From Cunninghamella blakesleeana (lineage: Eukaryota > Mucoromycota > Mucoromycetes > Mucorales > Cunninghamellaceae), in contig JAFCIZ010000005.1 in assembly GCA_017871115.1 (NCBI GenBank), positions 5,015,501 to 5,079,500 of the forward strand: a DNA stretch of 64,000 nucleotides. Reading direction: 5' to 3'. Positions 25,952 through 36,413 of the stretch are shown piece after piece. The position numbers and the translations under genes are program-made. Position 1 is the stretch's first letter. Every line of letters starts with the position of its first letter. The notes under the pieces were generated by a model. That model ran no database searches. It saw only the letters and a list, made by a program, of their open reading frames with translations, and was not told the DNA's origin.

Positions 25952-26728
25952 CTAAATACAGTATTTTAAAGGGCTTGGTTGACAAGGTAAAAATGGGTCA
26001 TTTCTTTCTAATAAAACAGCCCTAGGGCGTAAAGGTGAAATGATTTTATTAGCACGCATCATATTAACTTCAGCAACAATCATACGTAAATGATCTGGAT
26101 TGGCACGTAAAGAGCGAACATGATAAGGTGGTGGTGGGAAATATATATCGTTAGTATTCGCCGTAGGTAAAGTTATTGTATCATCAACCTCAGGTGGAGT
26201 CATCCATGTTAAAGAGTTAGTAGAGGTATCTACAAGAAAGGACTGGAACTGTCGGAAAGTTTCTAATAGGCTATTTTTTTTATTATTATGTTGTATTATT
26301 TCTTCTTCTATGGATGTAGCTAATTCTAATTTGGATGATAAAGATTCAATTAATTCGTCATTAACGATGGTATCAGTTGGAGATATAGGTGATAGTATAT
26401 CTGAAAAACAAGAAGAAGAAGAAGATGTGGAAGATGTGGAGGATGATAAAGATAGAGAAGAAGAAGTGGAAAGCGGTGATGCACATTCAAAGAAGGTATG
26501 ACTTAAACTATCCAGAGATGATGAGGAAGTGTAGGTGTTTTTAGATGCGTCATACCGTGAAGGTGGCACACTAATAGGCGATGTAATGATTAATGGAGAT
26601 AGAGGTTCGACGTCAGATGATGTAGTAATAGATACTGGTAAAGAGCCTTGTATAGATGATTTTCTTCTTTGTGGTTGATGATGATTTTTTTGCTGTAATT
26701 TAAAAATATCTAATATTGACGTAAGCAT
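25952..26728 (-). CDS. Uncharacterised fungal protein with conserved-looking C-terminal motif
   Basis: Single-exon frame of 258 residues. The middle is Ser/Thr-rich and disordered. The last 60 residues differ in character: YHVRSLRANPDHLRMIVAEV, NMMRANKIISPLRPRA and LLERNDPFLPCQPSPLKY. I recall similar 'HLRM..E.NMMR..K...PLRPR...R.DPF' endings in fungal proteins of unknown function but cannot name a family. The balanced composition and lack of stops argue for a real gene. It starts MLTSILDIFKLQQK, with no signal peptide or membrane span. Confidence 0.7.
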   Translation of the reverse strand: MLTSILDIFKLQQKNHHQPQRRKSSIQGSLPVSITTSSDVEPLSPLIITSPISVPPSRYDASKNTYTSSSSLDSLSHTFFECASPLSTSSSLSLSSSTSSTSSSSSCFSDILSPISPTDTIVNDELIESLSSKLELATSIEEEIIQHNNKKNSLLETFRQFQSFLVDTSTNSLTWMTPPEVDDTITLPTANTNDIYFPPPPYHVRSLRANPDHLRMIVAEVNMMRANKIISPLRPRAVLLERNDPFLPCQPSPLKYCI

Positions 26729-29157
26729 TATAATTATGATTAAGTATATAAATTATATATATATATATATATATAGTTATATTTTAAAAAGAAAAATGAA
26801 TAAACGAATAAATGTACTTTTTTTTTACAAGAGTAAATGTAAAGAGGTTAATTTTTTTTAATGTAAAAAAAATTAAACAATTAAAAATAAGCAGTAAAGT
26901 AATATAAAAAAAAAGAAAAGAAAGAAAGAAAAGGAAGAGAAGGAAAAAAAAAAAAAAAAAAATCAGAACAATGGAAAAAAGAGATGCTATATATATAAAA
27001 AAGAGAAAAAAAAAAAAGCACGGGTATATAATTTTGGGATTACTTAAAAAGGCAAACTTTTCTGTTATCAAAACCAATGACTTTCATTATCTCATCCTGA
27101 AAAAGTAAAATAATTCTATCAAAAAAGCTTTTTTTTATCAACAGATAGAATTTCCTTTCATTCCCCCCCTTTTTTTTAAATCTCCATCGTTATATAAACA
27201 CCACTTTTTACTAAAGCCGACATTTTTTACCTTTTTTTGTGATTTTATTTTATTTACTTTCCTTATTTGAAGTATTTTTCACACGAAAGGAAATACCATC
27301 TTTATTATACTTGTTTATAATAATTTGATAATAAATAAATAAAATAACCATTCTGTCGTACAAAAAATAATGAAGAATATAATAACTAATGTTAAAGATT
27401 AAACAAGCATATAAGTCAAGAATGATCATATATGATTTTGTAATTTATTTTTTTAGTACGTAACTGAAATATCAAGGTTTTTTTTTTTTTTATATTATTA
27501 TTTGGAATAATGATTATTAGAGGTTATGATGTCATGAATGAGATCAGATGTACAAAAAAAAAAAAAAGGTTCTTGAATTCTAATTGACAAGCTATTAATG
27601 AAAAAAAAAAAAGAATGAATAAATGGTGGTGGATGATCTCAGTTACCGTTATTATATTCTATTTAGATAATTGATCATTTATTTTTCTTTTTCTTTTCCC
27701 ACAAATATGCCAGAGATGCCGACGGTAAAAGCCACACCACCCCATAATTTGATTTTTCGGTTTTTTCAATCATTATTTTTTTCTTTCTTTCCTTATTCTC
27801 TTTCTTTCCCTTTTCCCTTTTTATATATAAAACATCATTTTTTCTTTTATTTTTTAAAAAATAGTATACATATAATAATATGCAAAGTTAAATTGAATTA
27901 GTATAAGAATTCAATTCAGATAAAGTATTCAACCCCGCATTTTTTTTTTTTTTTTGATATAGTTAAAGGCATAAATGAGTTTCATCTTTTTTTTTTCTTT
28001 TTTTTCTTTCATCTTTTTTTTTTTTTTTTTTTTTTGATGGGGGTACTGGACGGGAAGGGTATTGCATTATTATTATTATTATTATTTAAAAGTAAAAACC
28101 TTAAACATCAAAACCAAAGTTTATAAAGAATGTTTGTTGATAAAGAAACCTATATAGTGCTTTTAGTACTGAGGTAGGGGGAAAAAACACATTTTTCGTT
28201 TTTTTTTTTAAAAAAATCACATAGTCAGTAGTATAAAGTAATATATAAAGTTTGAATAAAAAAGTATGTGCAAGTGTATGGGAAAATAAATAGAGTTCTC
28301 TATTTTATTTTAACATGTTTTTTATTAATCAAAATATTTTAAAATTGGGTGAGAGAAAATAAAAAAAATAACCTTGGGTGAATTAAATATTCTTTTAGTA
28401 AAAAATGGATTTATTAACCAATCAAATTAAAAGAAAAGAACAGAAAAAAAAAATCTTGCTCAAATATATAAACTATCAAAATAAATGATTAGTTTATATT
28501 ATATTAGAATGTCTTTTTTATTGGTGAATATAAAGTAATAACAACATTATAAAAATGTTTCAAATAGGTGCATACATGTTGAGAGTATGTATTTATATAT
28601 ATTTTAGACATGTCAAATTTTCTACTTGGCCGGCACGTGAGCCGTTCTGACACACTTTCTGGATAATTTTTTAAAACTCCTCCGCCGTCATATTTTTGAA
28701 TTTTTTTCGTCATTGTTATTTTTTCCTTTTTCTTTCTTTTCCTTTTCTTTTTCTATAAACAAAAAAAAGTTGGAACTTTTACATCAAGCTCACTTACATT
28801 CATCCATACACTTTATAATATAGTTATAATTATAAATATTTTTTTATTTATAAATATATTATAAATAAAAAATAAGTTATATATTATAATAAAAAGGAAA
28901 TAGTTTATTTTAAAGACAAGTTAAAAAAAAAAAAAGCAACCTCTTCTTTTTTTTAAATTCTTTATATTTTGCAAGCCCATCTATCCACTTTACTTTCTTT
29001 TTTTCTAGTTGTTTAGGGCGTTTTTAGGTATTTATCTATTTATATACTATGAAATCATTTTTATTTTCATTTAATCAATCAATCAATCAATCAATCGATA
29101 TATTTATTCATACTCTATATTATATTATTATTATTATTATTATTAATAATAATAATT
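26729..29157. other. Long non-coding stretch with one GC-rich island
   Basis: About 2.4 kb. Mostly AT-rich with poly-A/poly-T runs, and no convincing gene on either strand. Distinct points: a TA repeat at 26754-26775, a short ATG-containing GC-richer patch at 27708-27750, a G-rich patch at 28037-28062, the GC-rich palindromic island at 28605-28690, and a CAAT repeat at about 29073-29096. The right end probably includes the antizyme promoter and leader. Confidence 0.5.
28605..28690. other. GC-rich palindromic island (unknown)
   Basis: Stands out from its surroundings. It contains the palindrome GACATGTC, then GGCCGGCACGTGAGCC with the E-box CACGTG (about 28635-28640) inside the inverted repeat CGGC/GCCG, then CTCCTCCGCCGTC. 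A minus-strand frame 28504-28713 crosses it with protein-like text (YPESVSERLTCRPSRKFDMS), but its ends are low-complexity. It could be a regulatory cluster, a small RNA, or a relic of coding DNA. Confidence 0.4.
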
Positions 29158-29289
29158 ATGATTTTTTTTTATTCTAGAAAAAAACGCTCGCTGGAAAATA
29201 TATTAGCACTGGACAATACACTCATAATCTTTCTTTTCTCTTCCAACTCCATCTTATCCAAGGCTACCAAGGAAAGCAATTTCGCTTTT

Positions 29290-29360
29290 AGTAGTAGTAG
29301 TAGTAGTATAAATAGTAGTAGTAGTAGTAGTAGTAATAACAATAATAATAGTAATAATAG
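29290..29360. repeat. AGT/AAT trinucleotide repeat
   Basis: Repeats of AGT then AAT, encoding Ser and Asn in the frame that starts at 29158. Lies just upstream of the antizyme start codon. Confidence 0.85.
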
Positions 29361-29375
29361 TAATATAATTTCACC

Positions 29376-30259
29376 ATGATTATTGTCAAACAACTTAAAA
29401 AGAATATATCCATACCTCTTGAAACTTTCCCTATCGGCTTGAATGGTAACAAGACTTCTTCTTCTCCTTCTATTTCATCCACTTTACCACCGTCTAGTGA
29501 AACCGACATTAAAGATGCAAATTCAATCACTTTATCTAAAAGATCTGGTAAGTTGAGATGGAAATTAATTATTAAATCTAATAATAGAAAGTAACCATGT
29601 AGATATATTAGTATTAATAATAATCATCACCATTCCCCTTTTCTATTATTATTATTATTATTATTAGATGGTGATTTTATTAATACTGTGTTTCCTACAA
29701 ACTCTAATATAAACAAGATTGATGAAATTCTCTCCATTGTTACTACTACTTCACCTGGTCTTACTTATCAGCAACGAACTCTTCAATGTCAAGCATTTAT
29801 TTACAATGAAACCATTTTTCTTTCTTCCCCTTTTATAGGTAATCATTCGGGTCGTTCGGTAAATTGGAGATCAGGCGAATTTCAAGCATGGTAAATATAT
29901 AAATCTTTTATATATGAAATTTGATGGTTTACTATTATATGATGATTAATATTTTTTTATTTTTATTTTAAAAAAAAACTCTAGTATTAATCACTTGATT
30001 GAAATGGCAGAAAGTAAAGCAAATTGCAATGCAATGATTGTAGCTATTGACAAACAAGATACTAATGAATGTAAGTCTTTTTTTTTTTTTGTATCATTTC
30101 ATTGATATTGATGTAATATATAATTAACTCGATATATACATATTTATATTTATAGTAAATACTATTTTACGTGCTTTTATGTATCTTGGTTTTGAAATGG
30201 TGAATCCTTCTATTTATAATCACGATTCTTCTTATATCTTAGTTGGTTATGAATTTTAA
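29376..30259 (+). CDS. OAZ: Ornithine decarboxylase antizyme (candidate)
   Basis: Exons: 29376-29547, 29668-29890, 29985-30070, 30156-30259; 194 residues from the ATG at 29376. The C-terminal half has the antizyme pattern: an AFIYNETIFLSSPF strand pair, CINHLIEMAESKANCNAMIV, then NTILRAFMYLGFEMVNP and YILVGYEF. Antizyme binds ornithine decarboxylase, sends it to the proteasome and limits polyamine uptake. Known antizymes are decoded by +1 frameshifting at the end of ORF1. Here the whole conserved part is open, in one frame, from the AUG at 29376 (context CACCATG). An upstream frame from 29158 (Ser/Asn-rich) stops at 29377-29379, overlapping that AUG as AUGA. Candidate +1 sites are listed in the findings. 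Family call good; start and decoding unresolved. Confidence 0.7.
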
Positions 30260-30548
30260 TATTTATATAAATACTTTTGTATTTATATAAATATATTAAT
30301 TTTATTTAATATCATGTATAAATTTATACATAATATATTTATTTATTATAATTTTTTTTTTAATCTCGATTTTTTTTTGTATTTAAAAAAATAAATATTA
30401 ATAAAAATCAACTTTATTGCTTTGTCAACAGAATAGATAAAAAATCAGACACCTAAAAAAACAACTTTTGGGGGAGTTTCAAGTGTGTTTATTTAATTTT
30501 TTTTTCGCAATTTTTTTTTTTTTTTCTTCTTTCTCTTTACCACTCCTT

Positions 30549-30580
<32 letters not shown>

Positions 30581-30689
30581 TAACTCCTTTCTACTTATAA
30601 GACCTATTTTGGTTTTTATTTTTATTTTATCCTATTCTTTTATTTCTTTTCTTTTGAATCTTTCTTTTAAAAATAAATAAATATATATC
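30260..30689. other. Intergenic: antizyme 3' flank and TSC13 promoter
   Basis: 430 bp, AT-rich, with a (TA)n run at 30550-30574 and CT-rich sequence before the TSC13 start. No gene seen. Confidence 0.45.
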
Positions 30690-32063
30690 ATGAAGATTAC
30701 TATTACTTCGCGTAATCCTAAATCCACAAAGTTTCCTCTTACTTTAGAATTAAACGGAGACCCCAGCTCTTTAAAGTTAAGTGATATTAACGCGGCTATT
30801 CATAAAAAGTTCCCAACCTATACACCTGAAAGACAACGTATTACTACCGAAGATAAAAAGTCTTTGGATAGTGAAAAAACTTTGGCTGAATTAGGTTTAG
30901 TTGACGGTGCTACTCTTCAATTCAAAGATCTTGGTAAGAAAAAAAAGAAAAAAACATACATGGAAAATAAAAAAGATATATATACATATAAATATAAAGA
31001 AAGAGAAAGAGAAAGAGAATAGATAAAAAGATAATATATAGTTAAAACAATAACGGAATATTATTATTCTTTTATTTATTTATTTTTCTTTTCGTTTCAT
31101 ATATATCCAACTGTTTATTTATTTATAATTTATTTTTATATATACATAGGTCCTCAAATTGGCTGGCGTACTGTCTTTTTAATTGAATATGCTGGTCCTA
31201 TTTTAATCCATCCACTCTTTTATTTCTTTCAACATACAATTTATCGTGGTGGAAGTTTTGAACATTCTCCTATGCAAAAATGGACTTTTGCTTTGGTGAT
31301 TCTTCATTTCTTGAAACGTGAATTGGAAACCCTCTTTGTTCATCGTTTCTCTCATGGTACCATGCCTTTCTTTAATGTCTTTAAAAACTCTGCTCATTAT
31401 TGGTTCTTATCTGGTATTAATTTAGCCTTTTGGGTTTATGGTCCTTGGTTTTCTCAAGGTCAAAAATTATCTGTTCGTAGTGATGTCTGGCTTTATGGAT
31501 GTGTTGCTGTTTGGGCTGTAAGTATATAGTATATATATATAAAGGATTTTTTATTTTTATTTTTTTAAATAATAATAATCATATTAATATGAGAATAATA
31601 TTATATACATATATCAAACTCACTATTCATTTTTAAATATATATATATATATTTATATATATTATAGTGGGCTGAATTTTCTAATTTACTTACTCATATC
31701 ACTTTACGTAATTTAAGACCTGCTGGTACACGTCGTCGTGCTATCCCTTATGGTTATGGCTTTGATTTAGTCTCTTGCCCTAACTATTTCTTTGAAACCA
31801 TGGCTTGGACTGCTGTATGCTTTTTAACTACAAGTTGGAGTGGTAAGTAGATGATAATGATAATCATACGTATTAAAAAGATTAATAGTTTGATGGGTTT
31901 ATAATAACCATTATTACTTCTTTATGATCTTTTAGCTTTCCTCTTCAATATTGTTGCTACTGGTCAAATGTACTTATGGGCTGTTAAAAAACATAAGAAT
32001 TACAGAAAAGAATTCACCAACTATCCTCGTAACAGAAGAGCTATGTTCCCTTTTGTTGCTTAA
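30690..32063 (+). CDS. TSC13: Very-long-chain trans-2,3-enoyl-CoA reductase
   Basis: Four exons: 30690-30933, 31150-31517, 31668-31842, 31936-32063; 304 residues. It carries out the last step of each fatty-acid elongation cycle in the ER membrane (NADPH-dependent reduction of enoyl-CoA) and supplies very long chains for sphingolipids. An N-terminal ubiquitin-like region (1-80, with LAELGLVDGATLQFKDLGPQ) precedes a steroid-reductase-type membrane domain. That domain has YAGPILIHPLFYF, LHFLKRELETLFVHRFSHGT, LRNLRPAGTRRRAIPYGYGF and DLVSCPNYFFETMAW. It ends in the basic, lysine-containing KKHKNYRKEF and FPFVA. All are hallmarks of the TECR/Tsc13 family. Confidence 0.95.
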
Positions 32064-32623
32064 TTTCAGTTTTTTAAATATATTTTACGTATATTTCAAT
32101 TTCTCTTTACTGCTTAATAAAATCTGCATTATTCTTTTTTTTTAAAAAAAAAAACTTTTAAATTCCGAAAATAAACCAAAATCTTATTGATTATGTTTTT
32201 AACTATTTTCATGTATACTGTTTATTCATATTATTATTTAATAGAACGTAATAAAGGCATAAATATATTACGCGTATTAATACTGTTGATTTTTTATAAT
32301 TACATTTGCTATTGGTAATTTTTACAAAAATAACATAATCCATCCAGAACATAAATAATAATCTTTTTCTTTTTGAAAAATAATTCAAAATATACATAAG
32401 AATATAGAACATATATTAATAATAATAAAATATAAAAAGAATGAATAGCCAAAGTATAACTTATAAAATAGTATAAAAGTCTGTATATGATAATATCCTA
32501 CTTTTTATTCAGGCAAAAAAAATCGGAACTTGAAATATATATATAAATATATATTTTGTTAATTTTTTTTTTTTCTTTTTCATTCTTTTACTTTATTTAT
32601 TAAAACAGAATTGGTCATTCATA
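32064..32623. other. Intergenic: TSC13 3' flank and UGGT promoter
   Basis: 560 bp of AT-rich sequence. A T/A palindromic run near 32132-32156 probably belongs to the TSC13 3' end. No gene seen. Confidence 0.45.
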
Positions 32624-35331
32624 ATGGTTAGAGCAATTTCTATTGCTCTTTCTATTATTGCTACTGCTGCCTTAGTAAAAAGTAATGAACATCCCTCTCC
32701 TCCCGTGGAATTAAGTTTGATTACGCCTTGGGTCGCTTCCGATTCTCTTATAGAAATCGCGTAAGTTCTTAAAATAATATATATGTATACCATTAAAAAA
32801 AAAAAAAAAAAGTATATACAAGAAAATAATTATAGAGATGAACCGTTAATTTATTTATAAATATATCCTTACACATATCCTTTTCTTTTAGAGAAACTTT
32901 TGGAAAACAACATGATAATGTTATTGAATATATATCAGACCTTCTTACTATTACATCTTCAGAACCCCATCTTCAATATAAAGAAGCTTTAGAATTAGCA
33001 AAGAAATATTTAGATACAGAACAGCTAGACATTTTAAAGTTACAGCTTTCCACTCATTCAGCTGCACCTATTATAGAAGCACATCATCAATACTACAATC
33101 AAATTGTTCTTCCTACTATTACCAACTATGATCCCGACTGTAAAGTATGGGCACAAGTAGGTTCTTATCAAGCTTGTACTTTAAATGATCTTCAACACTA
33201 TTTGGCATCCATGAATTTTGAAAAAAAACAAGGCCATACCAAATTAGAACATATCTATTGTCCTCAGTCTTGCCACCAAGATCTACCACAGGTTAATGTT
33301 TATACTTCTTCGATCGGTCCTGAATTTAATGCTTTTCATCAATATCTTTTGAATACAATTCAAGAACAAGGATCACTTAAATATTCACTTCGTTTTAAAC
33401 CTTCTTCTTCTCATCAACAACAGCAACATGGTCATCCACTTTATCTGACAGGTTATGGGGTAGAGTTGACATTGAAAAATACGGATTATCTTGTCATTGA
33501 TGATCGAACAACAAAGGAAAATATAGAAGATAAAACTAAAGCCGATTCATCACCCATTTCTAATCAATCATTGAAATATAATAATAAAAAAGGAAATCAA
33601 GTATTATTTGAATCGAATCAAGTGCCAACTATTGAACCTTTAACACAGGATGAAATTAAACGTAAGTAAGCCATGTATTAAAATACTAACAATGGGATTA
33701 AGACTATGAATAAGAATAAAAATAATAATTAGGATAATAAAATTAACATATGTGTTTATTTCCTATTAAAAAATATAGCACTTGGCTTGCAAGCGACTCA
33801 GTTCATTGTATCGTCAGAAAATCCATTGTCAGCATTAACTCATTTATCTCAAGATTTTCCAAAATATGCTAAAAAAATGACGACTATTGAAATAGATAAA
33901 GATTTGGAACAAGAAATAGCCTTCAACCAACATCATTATGTACAAGCTGGTACTAATGTTTTATGGATAAATGGGATCAAATTAGAAGACGATGAAGTGA
34001 ATCCATTTTTGTAAGCCTATATAAAAAGAAAAATAGTATGAAGAAATGGGATTTTTTTTTTCTTGACCAAGCTCATAAATATATTCCTCCTATTCCTCTT
34101 TTTTTTTTTTTTTTCTTGTAATTATAATCATTATTATATAGCTTATCCCGTGCTTTACAAAAAGAAAAATCTCTATTAAAATCATTAGTTCAGCTTGGTG
34201 GCAATAGAAAACAAGCGTTAGACTTATTATCTAGTAATTTACTTGCAGCTGATTCATCAAACAAAGAGCAAGAAGCTATACAAGGAGTGTATGATGTACG
34301 TGATAAATCGGACGAACCTTCAGTTATATGGTGGAATGATATTGAAACTGATTCTAAATATAAACAATGGAGTTCTGATTTAACAGGTGTAAGTAACAGA
34401 AATATTGTTAGTTCTTAAAGATTAGATACTAATTTTTAATGTACATCTTCTTTTCTTTTTATATAGTTATTAAGACCAACCTATCCTGGACAACTACGAC
34501 CTATTCGACGAAACTTATTTAATCTTATTTTTGTAGAAGATTTAGCAAATCTCAAATCGCTTCAGCGTCTAACTAACGATGTAAAAAATATGGTAAGACA
34601 AGGTACACCTCTTCGATTTGGTCTACTTACGTATCTTGGTGAATACAATAGCCCTTGTAAGTATTTGATATAGCTACTATTTTTTTATATAATTGTATGC
34701 TTATAGAATACACCTTCATTTTTTACTCATTTTATATTTTAGCTTCACTTGCATCAAAGGCTTTAAGGTATTTTGAAAATCAACACGGAAAGCTTACAGC
34801 TATGACATTTTTGGAAGAGGTAAAATAAAAATAAATATAAAAAGTAAATATTTTTGATGATCTTATACTAAAAAAAATGTATTATTTTTTATTTTAATAG
34901 ATTGCGAATGAATTATCCTCTAAAGGTGAAAGTTATGCAACAGAAGAAATTATATCAACAGCTTTTAATAATGCACAAGCATCTATAACAAAATCCAAGA
35001 CTCATGAAAAATTACAATGGTCAGATATTAAAGAATTAAAACATTCAACTAGCGTAGAAGATTTATTAAAACGTATGGGATTACAACAATTAAATAAAGA
35101 TGATGGCGTTCTTTTCCTTAATGGTCAATATTTGGAATACAATGATGAAAATGTAAGCAATCATATTTGTAATAATAGCTTTTTTTTAGAAAAAAAAATT
35201 CAAAATTATAACGCTAATTATGTATATATATATCATTTTTTAATAGCCATGGAGTCGTGTTTTAATGGGAGCTATAAACTTACAAACTCATATTTTAGCT
35301 AAAAGTGTAGGTTTTTATCGTTATATATGCA

Positions 35332-35374
<43 letters not shown>

Positions 35375-36379
35375 TCATTTATATATGTAAATTTATATCC
35401 TAACTCTCTATCTTTATATATATTAGGTATATATGGGAGAACTTCATGACAATGATAATGTTTACGACTTCCTTTTAAATCAAAATTATGTATCTTCATC
35501 AAGAAATCCTTACATTGCTATTACTGAAAACAAACCTTTAACAATGCTTGATTTTAGTAATGAAATTAACAGTGATATCTCTAATCAAATTCCATACTAT
35601 CACAATGGTAATATATATATATATAAACTAATATAATAAAATACTGAATCATTGAAATATTATTATATATAAATAATACAGTATGTTTATATCTAACCCA
35701 TATTTATATGCATATACTATAGGTAAAAACAGTACAATTACCACAAATTTATGGGTTGTTGGAAACATGAATGCTCCTTCTGGTATTAAGTTGGCTTTAA
35801 ATGCTATAGAATATATTGTAAGTTTGGAAATGTATTCACTTATATAAATATAATTTTATAATATTAAAGAATGACTGGTCTCTTAATTATTTTTTATTTT
35901 TTTTTGCTACTCTTTGCCTTTATAGGAAAGTAATGAAGAAGTTCGTTTATCTATTATTCACTCTCCTTCAAATGAACCTCCTGTAGAAAATCAATCTCAA
36001 TTTTCAGAAATACTTTATCAAGCCCTATATGTAAACAACGTTGATTTAGAAACTTTAAAATCCATTTTAAATGCAGAATTACAACATTGGCAAGATTATA
36101 AAAATGAGAATATTCAATTCAATAAAAATTCAGAAATTAAACCATTAGCACCAGGCTCACCTATTGTTGAATCCAGTACAAAAAAAAATGCAGAAAATCA
36201 ATGGATCTCATTATCAAGTGTATTTTATTATGAAGAAAATGATCAAAAGTTAAGACATCTTTCAAGTGGAAATGGTCTAGTCATTAACGGACGGGTAATA
36301 TAAATAAAACTGTTATATACATCTAAACTGTATATACTAACTATTGCTATTATTATATTTATTCATATATTTATTTCCA

Positions 36380-36413
<34 letters not shown>

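Noticed and set aside
27671..27901. Open frame with MPEMPTVKATPPHN near its start
   Set aside because: After a few normal residues it becomes a Phe/Ser/Leu run from poly-T/C. The ATG at 27708 followed by ACG-GTAAAA could be a tiny first exon, but no acceptable partner exon was found.
29169..29530. Minus-strand poly-Leu/poly-Tyr frames opposite the antizyme leader
   Set aside because: Produced by the reverse complement of AGT/AAT repeats; no coding character.
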